64,000 nt of DNA, from contig NMRA01000024.1 of the NCBI GenBank assembly GCA_002633005.1, positions 513,803 to 577,802 of the forward strand, written 5' to 3'. A model generated the notes under the pieces. It was not told the DNA's origin and made no database searches. It was given only the letters and a program-made list of their open reading frames with translations. Both the position numbers and the translations under genes were made by a program. The stretch's first letter is position 1; each line of letters opens with the position of its first letter. The stretch is from Phoronis australis. Its lineage: Eukaryota > Phoronida > Phoronidae. Positions 13,701 through 26,600 of this stretch are shown piece after piece.

Positions 13701-16700
13701 AGAGCAGCTCCTTTGACAATTATTCTTTGCGTTCTTTAACTTTAATTTGAAAATGATATTGACCTTTGAAGTTGTTGTGCATTGATACAAAAAAGTATAA
13801 CTTTTGAATAAGTCGCCATTTTTTCATTTAATTTCAAGATATTCTCAGGAAGTGCACCACTTCTTCTGGAAACTGGTCATGAAAAAGTTACCTGGCTATG
13901 TGGAATGTCACCTGTACCTCCATGGGAATACTCTCCACAGGGCCTGGACCTGCTCTATCCTAAGTGAAACCATTTTACAAGTACACAAACAAAACTTTAC
14001 AACTCTTCTGATTTTTGCCTCTTGCATAACAATTTCTAAAGCCCTATAAAGCCCTCTTGTGCCACTTCTTGAAATGACTGCAGAGTGGTGTATGTGTAAA
14101 CTGCCATTCATCTGACCAGTTATTGTTTATTCAAAGGTAAATTATAGTTAGCTTTAGTAGACTTATTACCTGTGAAGACAGGTCAAACCAGTGCTGTCCT
14201 AGGTACAGGTTTCTATGAACCTCTTGGTTTAGAGGCTCAGCCAATGGTCTGGACGGTCTAGAGGTTTGTTTCAGAAATATTTTGCTTGCTTGAGTTCTCT
14301 TATTAATATTTCAAAGCTATTTCATAACTTTTAGATTTTGAAGTATACGATATTTGTATTATTTTAATGGCTAAGATCTTAAAAAAATTGACTGATTGCA
14401 AGTGTAAACTAAACCGTCTTTCATAGGCTTTCTGGCCCACCACACGAAATTCCAGTTGTAACCAGGGACTACTAACATTAAACACTCTTCAATAGGATCT
14501 TTTCTTTAAATTTAAAAACTCCAGAATGAGACCTGTTTAGTTAGAAGATATATTATGCGAATTTTGACCTTATTTCAACAAAGACCTTGTTTCAACAATG
14601 CTAATTTGTATGCTCCAAATGTGTGTACAAGGTTTAGCTGTCAACAAAGTTGTTTACTTGCTTTTAGTGACAGTAAACAGTTTTAGCCGATTACATAACC
14701 AGAGTCTCAGCAGCTGGGGAAATTTCTCATTTCCTAACAATTTTTGAGTCATGGGTATGCCTGCTTTCTCACCAAAAATAATTTGTTTCAAGTTTTCGCT
14801 CTTTAATTTAGCGTGCAATAGATGACGGACTAGTGGAATTTATTTTGTTGAATTTCACAATAAAAATATATTATTTCGTCATTGCTATGGATTACGTTAT
14901 ATTATCTAACGAGAGAACAAAAGTAGAAGTTAATGTACAGCAGGATTATAAGCCTATGAAAAAATGAAAAAATTGCGATTTGGTTTGCGTTTGTGTAGAA
15001 AAATGAGGAAAGATTTCCGTATCTGAGGATAACAAAGTTAATTTTAGATATGCATTGTCCTAGTTCAATTTCGAACAGAACTAAATAAGATAGGTTAATA
15101 GGTAAATGTTCTTAACCTAAATTTAATTTGATTTAATTCGATTCTATCCAAAACTTTATTTGGTAGGAGTGTTTGTCTTTAAAGTAGTGGTTTTGGACAA
15201 GCGTTTTGCGGTTTGAGCGTTTAATGTCGTAACACGCCGGCACTTGCAAAAGGCACGCCAAACCAGCACAATGGCGCTTTTCATGAAAAGTCACTGCAAA
15301 TCATTTTTCAACTTTCATTTGGCGGTGTTTGTTTGGGACCTTGTCGCTTTGGTTTACGTAACATCAGGAAATCTAATTTTTTCCCCAACAATCCAATGAA
15401 AACAGTGCTTGAATGCCAGTCAGGCAACCACTCTAAGCTCCATTTAGTCCACATGTCATGTAGAATCAAGTCACTGACTCTAAGATCTGTTTATGCTTGC
15501 ACAAGTTTCCTTTGTTCCCTCTTTGAATCTGACCAGTGAAGCAGAGGCATATTCTGAGAGAGGTCTGCAGGCCAGCAAATGGATTATGCATTTCACTAGA
15601 AGTGTTCAGGCCTGCATGAACCCCCTTTTCTTCTGAAGATCCTCTCAGAGTTTTTCTGAGAACTGGCGGCATTTTTCTGCTGAATTGTCTCCGTTTTTCT
15701 CAAGTAAGTTTAGAGATTACTTTGCGGGTCTTTCGAAAGTGGAATCTGTTTGTGATCTTGGATTCGTTCTGTTAGAAATTGGAACTGCTGTAGGTAGTAA
15801 TATTGCCCGGGGTGATGGATAGGTTTATCTGTGTAAGAGTTCTGCAGTAACGTTTAAGAAGCGTACTCGGCTCGACTTGCTCTCACCTGTTGATTAGATG
15901 AGGTTAATAGCTGGGTATGATAAGTTGGGGAACAGGTGAAACGTTGCAAGTGTTAGAAATGTGGTGAAATGGGATTTGATTTTCTTCATTGTGTTGAAAT
16001 ATCAAAATATGGAAGTTTGATGGGTTGTTTTGGAGTGAACCAGTTGTCCGTAGTTTGTTACTGAAAAAGGTTTTAGTGTCCAGTGATGAAATTTATACAA
16101 GTCAAACAATGTATTTTAGTTGTATTTTCTGTTGTGAAATTTGACAAAATTAGGACTAAATATGGTGGACTAGTGAACTATTTTTTTATTTTTCTCATTT
16201 AAGATAAGTTGCACCAACTAAACGTTTTAGTGTTTTTAAGTTCTATATTATCTACTGTACCTGTCAGTCAACAAATGTTTTAAGAAATTGTAGGCATTCA
16301 CTAACACAGTAAGAAGTTGTTAAAAAATAAAAAATGTCAATTTATACATTTATTTTGATGAGACTTTACTTATGGTTTGTTTAGGATACTCTCAAACCCA
16401 ATTATTTAGGAATAGATATCAAAGAGTGAATATATTATGACTTGTTTGTTATTGAAATTAATGTTTTAGCACCCAATGATAAAATCACTGTACGTGACTT
16501 GTATTTTCTGAAAAAATTGAACAAATTTGCGTGTTTGGTGTGTTTTAGTGTGCTTTTATAGCTGATTATTTATAGGTTCTTTTACAGACTCTTTATGAAG
16601 ATTGAAGATCGTGAAAAGGTAAGCACAAATTTTAGTTTTAAAATCAGCTCGTGCAGCATCACTATTCTTCAGGTTCTTGTTTTGTGTTGTACCGCGTGCT

Positions 16701-16842
16701 TTGTGTTTTTAATGTTGATGAATGCTTTCCTAATTATATTTTAAATTATCCATCTGCTGTGTTCACATTAAATGACTTTGGGCCGAAATTACATTTTTAG
16801 AATATTGTTGGGCGGGATAGACTTCTTGAAGTTATTAGCCAT
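10721..16842. other. non-coding DNA
   Basis: No supported gene. A short hairpin with a TATA-like core sits at 11796-11816, and a G-rich run (ggggggagggggg) lies near 11660. The rest is AT-rich sequence without recognised elements. Confidence 0.55.
11796..11816. repeat. short hairpin with TATA-like core
   Basis: GCCTATAT and ATATAGGC are perfectly complementary around AAGCC. The left arm contains CTATATAAG, which looks like a TATA box, but no transcript or downstream gene supports promoter use. Confidence 0.5.
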
Positions 16843-16956
16843 GACCAAAGCAATGAAACAATGAAATCTGTTGTGTTTTTGTGATTCTATTACAAATGGT
16901 CAATTCTCGCCATTGTCTGCCAGACATTCGCTGAAATCATAGCCACTGACTTAACC
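16843..16956 (+). repeat. second dispersed repeat family, copy 1 (+)
   Basis: Contains ctgttgtgtttttgtgattc, ttacaaatggtcaattct, ccattgtctgcca and ttcgctgaaat followed by cactgactta. It aligns with 33814-33931 and with the reverse complement of 18443-18560. Confidence 0.75.
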
Positions 16957-17227
16957 TGTCATTACCGTATACCCTTAAAAAACTCTATATATCAAGTGTG
17001 ATTTTTCTCTGCATACTCAATCTTAAGTTGTGACCACTAAGGTTGCAGGTTGGATTATGCGCAAAGGGTGAACACAGAAAGTCAGCTTTCTCGCTAGTAT
17101 GTTCACGAAAGCATCACATTTGCCTTACATTTTTATTGACGGCAGACTTAACCTCTGCGCCAACATCTGGGTCTGCATCTTTGAATGTTTTACAGGTTAT
17201 AAGATTTCATCGTCTGCGATGGTGTTT

Positions 17228-17292
17228 GTGTTCATATGCAATTTGTTTTCATGTTCACGTTCATCTGTGTTCATGTTCATCAGTGTTCATGT
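17228..17292 (+). repeat. imperfect tgttcatg repeat
   Basis: Repeated gttcat words (gtgttcat, atgttcac, gttcatct, gtgttcatgttcat, gtgttcat) at 6-to-12-base spacing. It explains the hydrophobic, serine- and cysteine-rich open frames overlapping it. Confidence 0.65.
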
Positions 17293-18442
17293 TTGGGTTT
17301 GTATTCTCTATGTGCTGTTCATGATCTTTGTGCTCTCCGCCTAATAGAAGAACGTTTCAATCCTATGAGACGTTCCAATCCCACTAAACCCACAGGTCTC
17401 GCTTAATAGTCACGTCATGATAAGGTTTCTGAACTGTTGTGTGCCCAGTGATTAACACGGCATTGTCAAACAGTGCCCCCTCAGATAACAACATCACAAC
17501 TGATAGCAAAAGTAAACAGCCTACTCAAGACAGGCCGCGTTTTGGCACTTTTCTGGCATGAGTTCTTCCTTTACGCAAGATTCAGGATGAAGCATGCATT
17601 TCATGGTGTCGCAGAAAACTGGTCAGTTTTATGAAATTACCAAACTTTTAATCCTATCAAATCATATTAAAAAGGTTAAGTAAATTTCATTCTTTTTCCA
17701 TTTGGTTTCTTTCAACCTGATAAATAATGGATTTTCATATTATAACCTGGCACTTTTGTCTTTCGATGTCATGCCACTTTTATGGTTCTGTAAACACCAA
17801 TGTTTGAATTGGTAGTTTCATTTTCTGTCTCCAGGTGGCAGTGGCGTGTCTCACTTTCCCCATTGTGACACAACACCTAATCTAATATCACTGCAGACAA
17901 AGCTGGGCAATAGGTGCACCTACAGTTTGTTTTTAAATTTCAACAAGCTCTAAAGTCAGATGTTGAGATAACAACCAAAACACCCAGAAAGGGGGACATA
18001 ACTGGACCAGTCCAGCAATCTATGTTGTCAAAGTAAACACCGCTACTGGAGTCCACAATACTTGTCTAGACCCTGTGCTTGTTATGCAGCTTCTTGACAT
18101 TTACCTGAGTATTGTTGAGATGATGACAGTTTGACAATGCCACTGAGTTCTACCCTGTCTGTTATTGAAAGTCCCATATCTCAAAGTGGCATAGGAATAG
18201 GATTATGCAATTGACACAACAGTTTCCCACTGTTGGGGGACTGCTGCAATTACTTGTCCCAATATCTTGTTCTGATAAAAATGTTTATAAGATATACAAA
18301 ACAATATATGTTTATGGGAACATTATCGGCAAAAAAGTGAATGTCGTATTCGTATGACAACCCTTGCAATTGCAATACTAAAGCTGTGCTCGTTAAGCTT
18401 AGTACCACTTGGTAAATGGTAGAGTATTTTGATCGTCTTTAG

Positions 18443-18560
18443 TTGGTAAAGTCACCATCCTTAATTTCAGCGAATCTCTGTGGAAGACAATGGCTAGAGT
18501 TGGTGATTTGTAATAGAACCACAAAAGCACAACAGGTTTTGTTGTTTTGTAGCTCTGGTC
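18443..18560 (-). repeat. second dispersed repeat family, copy 2 (-)
   Basis: On the minus strand it reads gaccagagctacaaaacaac, then tgttgtgcttttgtggttct, attacaaatcacc, attcgctgaaat and ggtgactttacca, collinear with 33814-33931. A 9-to-10-base tandem repeat (aagttcaata) follows directly at 18561-18602. Confidence 0.75.
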
Positions 18561-18602
18561 TAAGTCAATAAGTTCAATAAGTTCATTAAGTTCAATAAGT
18601 CT
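18561..18602 (+). repeat. short tandem repeat of aagttcaat
   Basis: About four units of aagt(t)caata/aagttcatt in a row, next to the dispersed repeat at 18443. Confidence 0.75.
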
Positions 18603-19172
18603 ATTCCTTCAGACAGTAATCCCAGAAGGTATTTTTCGGCATCAAGAAATTACACCGAGTGCTATAGCAGAGAGGGTGGGGTGAGGTAGGCGGGGCAGGA
18701 GGGGGTCCACCAATGGTTCACCAACTATGCTGTTACCACTATAGAAAACAGCATTAACTCGCTTTATTTTGCTTCTCAAGTTTTTGTGATGTTACGATTT
18801 ACCAGTAAATAAAAGAATTAAAAAATGCCGTGGCATGAAACAGGATGTCCTAGGTTAATTGTCATATTACCTAAACATCGATCAATAGATCTTTGAATGA
18901 GTTGGGATTTTTCAGCCAATTTTGCCAAACATTCCAGGGATGGCTTAGGGGTTACACTGTTTATTCTATTTATGAGGACGGCTATTGTTAGCTTTTTCTG
19001 TGATTCTAGCAATTTTATCATCAGGTTAAACCAAATGAAAATGCACCAATCCGTTTCTGAGTCACCCAAAATAAATATGACTGGTACTGCCATCTTGTGT
19101 TGGGTGACTCAAAGTAATTTGTTGTGGTAAAATGTCACCAGTTTCAGACAGAAATACTTGCCAAAAATGTTC

Positions 19173-19380
19173 GTTTTTCATTTTTCAAGTGCCTTTAACA
19201 TTGTCGTGAGTGCCCACAAACATTCAAAACTTTGTTTGATGGCAACTGTGGCACAAAATTTTGAACATGAAAAATCATTTAATTTTGTGCTACATAAATT
19301 TCAGGGAAAGTGATAAAATAAAATTTCATTTGTCCGTCATATTCCTAATCGAGTGACATTTTACGCAATGTTCGTTTTCA
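19173..19380 (+). repeat. interspersed repeat family member (+)
   Basis: Contains cattgtcgtgagtgcccaca, aactttgtttgatggcaact, aaataaaatttcatttgtcc and gacattttacgcaatg in the order shared with 21274-21442 and 27928-28126. Confidence 0.6.
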
Positions 19381-20318
19381 GGCTAGTATAATCAGTCTAG
19401 ATGTGATTCTTATATTCGACATTTTTTATGTGTTTTGATGACAACTGATAGTTGAATACTTGACCTGATGGATTAAAGTTATTAACTAATAAATTTCCCC
19501 GTAAGTCTGCACTGCCAAGCTATCACTAATTGTAAAGTTGGTGAGTTATAACATGGATCAAAGATATCAACCACAGTGTCTTAGCAACAGAACTAGAAGA
19601 ACAACCTTTTTACCTAAGTTTGCCGTTGTATTTTCGTTCTTCTTGAACAAAAGGCCTGTTTACTCTTTAAAAGGTAATATTTTGTCTGAGAAGCAGTTGT
19701 TTATTGAATATTATTTTGATTACTCGAAACATGGGCTTTTTAATGTTGAAATCAGGTTGGCTGATTTAAAGAGACAAGCATTACAATTGATCGTGTTTAA
19801 AGAACTACTACTTTTCAAACTTCAAATCAAAATTGACTACATCTAAACTTTAGCTATCTATTTACCGGTATGTATATGTATATATTTAGAAATTTCTACT
19901 ATGGGATAGTATATTTATTTTTTGTTGAATTTTCAAGAATAGGATGGTTATACAGGATGAAACCTCCATTACAATTTGCCCACTGCGTAGCTGCCATTGC
20001 ATCCTGTCTGAATTCCTCATTTCAGGATTGCCATTTTAAGTCTAACATGCAACATAGTATTGTAAAGCATTTCAAGGGTTTGCTTTTGAGCTGTCATTAT
20101 GCATTTAGCGAAATTGGCTTGGTCAACTTGCCACAGTAATTGCCGCAATTATATCTCTCTGTCATTCTGGTCAATTGTAATTTTGCCCCTCCCATAAGGG
20201 TCCCCGAAGCATCTCCCTGTAGTGAGGACCTATTATCTGGCCAATATAGCCCTTGTGGTCTGTTAACAAAAAGGCAACTCTCATCTTTGTACCAGTTTTA
20301 TTTATATATAATGTATAT

Positions 20319-20353
20319 GTATACCTATATATATGGGGTATATATAGGTATAC
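20319..20353. repeat. 35-base inverted repeat, 15-base perfect arms
   Basis: GTATACCTATATATA and TATATATAGGTATAC flank a five-base TGGGG spacer. AT-rich sequence lies on both sides (tttatatataatgtatat). Confidence 0.85.
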
Positions 20354-21273
20354 CTATTGGATGTTTTCCTGATATGTGTTCACATTCAACTCAATACTGA
20401 TGAGGTTCACAGTAAACAGTCTATGAATGTTAACTTTTCAAAATTTTAGGAATGATTAGGTGTCTGTCGTGCATATTTTGCTGTTTGCTAAGTTTTTAAA
20501 CAAAGTACTTTATGTACAATTGACCCTTAAGTACTTGAACTTTAGATCTCTCATGTTTCTTCTTTTGGCCTGTGTAGAAATTAAGTCCCTTCATCCTTTA
20601 ATTGAATACTTGCCCCCAGGGGGCCCAACACTTGGTCTAGTGGTTTTGTTGACCATTGGGCAACCGGTATAAGTGACTGCTCTTAAAGAAAGAGATCGCT
20701 GACAAACATCATTAGGGCTGCTAGATTTATTAGTAAATATTGGAACAATAGTGGAATGTTAGATGCCCTCTGGAAAATCGGAGACTAGATATAGATATAG
20801 TACGATGTGGTGAACGGAATACGGTAATGACAAGAATTTCATATCTTGTTTATATACTTACCCTAGCTTCAGAGATAATAGTTTTGTTCAGAGCTTCAGG
20901 AATTAATCTCCTAATCTGTTTATGGTGACCTTCATTGTCTGAGGCAGCGTTTTATGATGTAAATGGAAATCTCATAACCGAATTACCAGCATGTCCCAAG
21001 GATCGGCTTATGAAAACCGCTGGGACCTAATATTCAGTCTGGGTTTAAATGTAGTGTTCCTTATTTGGTGATATAGCTCAGTGTCATTAGTCATTGTTCT
21101 CGGAATGACGGAATGGAGGTTGCTGATTTCATCATAACACCCTGAAACCCACATATACAGATTTCGAAAGATTCTCGGAAATGCTGTGGGAGTTAAAGGG
21201 AGGTGTTGGTATCAATTTAATTTTCAGATCATTATCGTAAAATTTCACAATTTCGGAAAAAAATATTTCCAAG

Positions 21274-21442
21274 ATTGACCTTTTTCCCTTTTCAAAAGCC
21301 CCCTACATTGTTGTGAATGCCCACAGTTTATAAGAACATTGTCAGAACATAGCTATAAATGACAAAATATTAATAAATGAGAAAATAAAATTTCACATGA
21401 CGATCATATTTTGTCCTAAATTGGTCACATTTTACCATTGCG
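21274..21442 (+). repeat. interspersed repeat family member (+)
   Basis: Contains cattgttgtgaatgcccaca, then aaataaaatttcacatgacg, then tcctaaattggtcacatttt. It is the copy closest to an apparent consensus. Confidence 0.6.
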
Positions 21443-22892
21443 AGGCTTGTGTTACGTAATACAAATTAAAAAGGAAGCCGTTGTATTTCTCATTGAGTAA
21501 GTCATTTGTAATAATGATTTGAAGTTGTAAATCTGCAAAGCTGTTGAACAAGGATTGTGTGTCACTGAGAAAATTAAGAGTCATTCGGAATTCCCTGGGA
21601 AAGGGTGCCTGTTTCTGAATTACGTAGGGTCAGATTTACTAAAATAACACATTTAAAATGTTTGTATTTTGAGAGCAAAGAAGTGGGAAAGGTTAACTTA
21701 ATCCTCGGTAGTTCTCTTTAGATACAGAAGATTCTCTGACCCCGTCTTCTGTAAAAAATAGAATCCCTAACACAACTGCACTTAAGACCCCCCGTCAAAA
21801 CTAGCAATACACCATATGTATCACTATATATCACTGGTAAGCATTCCCTCCGAGTTCTAGAAAATCCAAGTTTCGTACAATCGGTCCACTTTCTTATCTG
21901 GATGTAAACCAATGTCGACCACTTCTGCCGCTTCGCACTGAATGACAAACCGTGTTTTCGCTTATCTCATCTTTCAAGGGCTTTGTTTTTTATCTACTAC
22001 TCAGCATCAGCTAGGCAGAGGTGTTTGCTTTTCTAGTCCTAATCTATGTGTAACACACAGGTGTGAGAATTTTCAGCTGTCAACGCGTTGAGCACACACA
22101 GGTAAAGTGTCCACTAGATTGGCAGACTGATGTACAATGTATTTTGATTTTACAGTGTTTATACTTAAAGTGGTTATCAACCGACTTTCCGTCACAGAAA
22201 CCAGCTTTTGATTTGGACCTCTCACTGTTTTGAAATTGGTCTTGAATTGCTCCTTAGTCAAGTTGGAGACAATTTCAGGGCTTGGAAAGGAGTGACGGTT
22301 TGTTATTGCCTAAGATCAACCTCTGAAGCAATACGAGTTGGCCTATTATGGTGTGTCATTTTATGCGATAAGCATTGGCTCAACCAATCACAAATTGTCA
22401 GTTGTTTGCAAACCCTAAAATCACTTTACGTTATGATTATGGAAAAGTTGAAACCCGTTTTATTAGCAGCCAGTGGTCCAAATCAAAAATTCATTTTTTA
22501 GACCGGAGGTAGCGTAAAAGCACTTTAATTGTGGCAGTAGAAATGACATATTGATGACACTTGTATTCTATTGTACTTATAGTACTGTCACTAATTTTGG
22601 TTGAAAAGCAATTCTCACATCCCGGATTCAACTCTCCTCTTTTGGGGAGGTAGAAAAATGCACTGTATCATTGACAGACATCTTTTCGATAATTAGGGCC
22701 CCTAACACACTTCTGATCTCAGCCAGTGCTACAAGTGAAGACTGATTTATCACACTTCACTCTGCTTTTCAAATATTTATGTCTGCCTTCTATGTGACTC
22801 ACTATGCAACAGGGAAACTTTATTGGCAGAAGTCAGAGTGGCAAATGGCAAACTTCCCTTAAATGGGAAAGTGGATGTTTTTGAAATGACTA

Positions 22893-23300
22893 TTGTCCAA
22901 ATTGCACTTTTTTCATTTTCAAAAGCGTGTGACATGGCAGTGAATTCCTGACATTTTTCCCAAACATTGCATTAGGATAGCTTAGGTATAGAACTTGAAA
23001 AACGATAAATAATTTTTGGGGGCTATTTATTGTGTATAACAACATGTGTAATAAAAGTTCGTTTGTCTGCGGCATTATGTCCCAAAAAGGTGAAATTTTA
23101 TCAAAACTATGATAAAATCTCTCCCATTTAGGACCAAGAAAGATCCGTACCACCAAAATAATGATTTTGGATTTTGAAATTCTGAACTATAGCTACCATA
23201 AAACAATATTTTGAGAAATTGTGTGCATTCACAACAATGTTAGAACTTAGAAGCCCTTGGAAGAAAAAACAACAATTTCGGCAAATATTTTTGTCTGAAT
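22893..23300. repeat. foldback-type interspersed repeat with long inverted arms
   Basis: The left part (tgtccaaattgcactttttt, then tttcaaaag, then tagaacttgaaaaa) and the right part (tgaaattctgaactatagc, then ttgtgtgcattcacaacaatg, then agaagcccttgg) are diverged reverse complements around a central segment that includes gttcgtttgtctgcggcattatgtc. This is the fullest member of the family found also at 10628, 19173, 21274, 27928, 33545 and 54200. No coding capacity. A foldback or MITE-like DNA element is the simplest reading. Confidence 0.55.
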
Positions 23301-23382
23301 TGGGTAAGATTTTACTGTTATGGAGTAAATATTTTACAAACAGTTTTTGCGCAATATCAAAAATTTTGTTATCAAGGTGCAG

Positions 23383-23510
23383 CCAACCACCTTTTGGCAT
23401 TTAAACGTAGCGCCTATGCACCGTAAGTTACGCTATAGTGCGAATTTAGTGCACTTTTAAAATTCAGTGCTCAAGGTGATAGGTGTACATTGGACGCCTA
23501 ATTCACTTAT
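23383..23510 (+). repeat. diverged relative of the intron-4 duplicated unit
   Basis: Shares cagccaaccacc, tggcattt, gcaccgtaagtt, ttcagtgctcaaggt and a following ttaacctag-like or attcactta segment with the start of the units at 58836 and 59446, with indels. It abuts the element at 23513, so two repeats are nested or adjacent here. Confidence 0.65.
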
Positions 23511-23512
23511 CT

Positions 23513-23677
23513 CATGGGCGGCGCAGCACTGAAAAAAGTGGGGCTATAGCCCTCAGTCCCCCCTGTGGTACACTGCCCATAGACCATGGGCGGCGCAACA
23601 CTGAAAAANNNNNNNNNNNNNNNNNNNNNNNNNNNNNNNCCCCCCCCCCCCTAGCCCCCTATGGTGCGCCGCCCATG
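23513..23677 (+). mobile_element. short inverted-repeat element with CATGGGCGG termini, copy 1 (contains assembly gap)
   Basis: Starts CATGGGCGGCGC and ends GCGCCGCCCATG, a perfect 12-base terminal inverted repeat. Two head-to-tail half-units begin catgggcggcgca at 23513 and 23586, each running into cactgaaaaa. A run of 31 unresolved bases (23609-23639) followed by a long C run interrupts the second half. The element at 46423-46566 is the same in opposite orientation. TCT occurs directly on both sides and may be a target-site duplication. Confidence 0.6.
23609..23639. other. assembly gap (31 N)
   Basis: Unresolved bases inside the inverted-repeat element, followed by a C homopolymer of about 14. 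Other single unresolved bases are at 5338, 45552 and 59444. Confidence 0.99.
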
Positions 23678-26600
23678 TCTGGTTATCATTGCCGGGGTTG
23701 TTTTACCCTTTCTACCAAACTGGCTAGATAGATAGGTGTCATTGAATAATTTAGTAATGGTTTACTTAAGCCGTCACGCTTCACTGGATAGTGGTACTAC
23801 ATCTGTGTTCAGTATAATCTTTTGATTACCACTGTCACAGTTCAATACTTCATGAGTCATCTCATATGATTTTTGATTAAATTGTGCCAGTACTTTGCAA
23901 ATAAAGAAATTTTATTCGCCAGTTATTGTTAATGATACAGCAGCGTTCTCCACAACATGTTTTGACTCGTCACTGCGGTGAGTTTGAATTTTGCCATGAA
24001 GAGTTAGGCTCTCACTTGCGTGGTGTTTGAAAATCTGTGGGGCGAGTTTGAAGTAGTGGGGATCATTTCTGAAGCAAAGTGGGACATCTTTGGTGCCAGT
24101 TCAATACAATTTCATTCCAAGACTTAACTCGTAAACTCCTCACAATGTGGACATGTATCTTCAAACAGGAGCATGTATTTTGTAATTGCAGCGGAGTTTT
24201 TGTACAGTACATCTATCAACCATTGTGTGTTCTGATCTGTATTTACTGGGTGTCCCAAAAATGTTTACAAAAGTAAAATATGAGTACCAGGATGTGTTTT
24301 TGGAAATAGGGTGTATTTCTTATTCGAGGAATTCCAATGTTTGTTTTGCAGAGCACAGACGAGCAGAAAAAGTGCCAAAGTTGATAATCCCAGAAAAAAT
24401 ATTTTGTTCTGCTACTCTAGCGCTAATTTCAAGGATTCCTTAACCATGCTGATGTGTCAAGGTGTAGGACAATAATACATATCAATTCCATGTTTTCTGC
24501 AGTGGAAATTTTGTTCAATTTAAAAACAAGGACGTAGTTGAACGAGAAATTACTGCTCTGTGGAGAATCCAAACTCTCTAAGTGAGTACGTTACGCAGTC
24601 GGATTTTTTTATCCTTTCTCTGCTATTCCAGTCAACTGTGGCGGTTATCTGAACTTATGCATCTTTCAGAAAACACTTTGTAATTCCTGGAATACAAAAA
24701 GCACTATTAGTTCCCTGTAAAATTAGTGTCTGATATTCTTTTCTCCGAGGAGTTTTCTCAACATTTTTGGGACACCCTAAGTTGTAAGTCATAAGATAGC
24801 ATGTCATTACGTTTGACAGTCATTATAGGGTGTACCATGCTGATGTCGTTGAATTTAGGACTACTCAAGTGACATGCATTTAACAGATCAGTTTTCCTCA
24901 TCAGAATTGATTGGTGGCAAAGATTTTGGTTTGTATGCTGTGAAAATTACCTAATTTTGTGTTAAAAATTTAATGCTCGTTTTGTAAATGAGAGATAACA
25001 AAGCCAGTGTCTATGATGCGAAAGCATGTTTTATTGTCTACTCTATATTTCACAGACTACAGAAGACCTGTTATTTCGTTTATTCCCTATTATTGGTCCT
25101 TGTTTGTATTTTCATTGACATTTTTATTGAAATTGTATCAAGATTTACAAGTACAGATACAATTGCTATTTTCGAAAATTTTCATTAAAATAGTAGGGAT
25201 GCATTTTAAGGAAGTTTTCGAAAACAACTCTTTAGCGTTAGGAGAGCACAAAAGCATCTCACTCGATCTCAATTTGAAATTCTCTGTGTACAGGCAGGAC
25301 CGAGGTGACAAGGACGAAATGGACATTTTGAGACGAGATGGATGTATTGGTATCACTTGAATATCCCCCTCTTCTCAACAGTGGCAATTTGGCCGCATGA
25401 AGGTTGATCACAAAATATTGATAGAAAAGCTAGAAAATATCTCATGGCCGTAATCCATGCAGGAAGATAAAACACCGCCTACCCTATCATCATCTAGTGG
25501 TAAGGCGTGTTTCATCATGTCGCCTCTACATTCGAAAAAAGCCACTGGTACCTGATATACGCCGTAGTGCCTATAAAGACCGTATTTTGGATGTAACTTG
25601 GATGTCTGTAGTGGAATATCAAACAGAATTTTATTTGTTGGGATGAAAACTGGACTTAAGACAGTTATTTTGATATCGGTGCAGCCAGTTTTCAATTCCA
25701 CTCAAAATCCCTTCTGGCGTCCTTTGACTAATTGCACGTGACAAGCACCACTCCAGTGACACATTTTGTTCTTATTGTATTACCCACATTAATTAACCTC
25801 CTACATTATTGGGTCGCCATGGCAACAGACCTGGCGCAATTTTCTGTGAGAGCCCAGTTCTTGAGATGAAGAGTTCTAGGCACTTTTTTCATGTGATATG
25901 AGTGTCCATTACTCGTATTGTCCATACATGTCAAGTGTGAAATTGATTATTAGATGGTTGAAATATTGATGTCCTACAAGATTTTAGCATGTATATTGTT
26001 ATTTTGTACTGAGTAATTTGTAATTTTAATAGGATTTCGATAAGGGGCTGGCGTACTCAATGGCGATGATAATTCAAATGATGATTTGATAATTATACTG
26101 AATTTTGCTATTCTTATTGTGCACTCAAGCAGAGATTTTCTTGTACTTTGCGAAATGTAACTTCTCTACCCAATTTTGATAAAATGTTGTCATTTCCTTA
26201 CATTTACTGAAATCGTGTGCTAAATTCTCTTTACAAGATTTTCTAGTGTATTTTTAATCTGGATTCACTGTTTAACAGCGGAACAATTGTCGGCAATGGA
26301 AGAATTTCTGCTTACACAGAATAACTCTCACCACCAAAAATCAATGAAAAGCCATAAAAGTGAAGATTAAAGTCAATATTTAAGGTGTTCTTACCAGTAG
26401 AATGTATCACCGGCAGTTACTTACCTAGGTGGTGGGCTTGTTAAATCAATTTCACCTCTTTAATTTGCTCCTAAATAGCAGTATTAGCTCATTGCTACTC
26501 GCACAGTCAACAAATGAAGGAAGTAATCATTATTAAAGAACCTCCCGCAGCGAGGTTGCAAACTTGTCGTCTACTATTGCCATGTCGCCGGTGGTCAATT

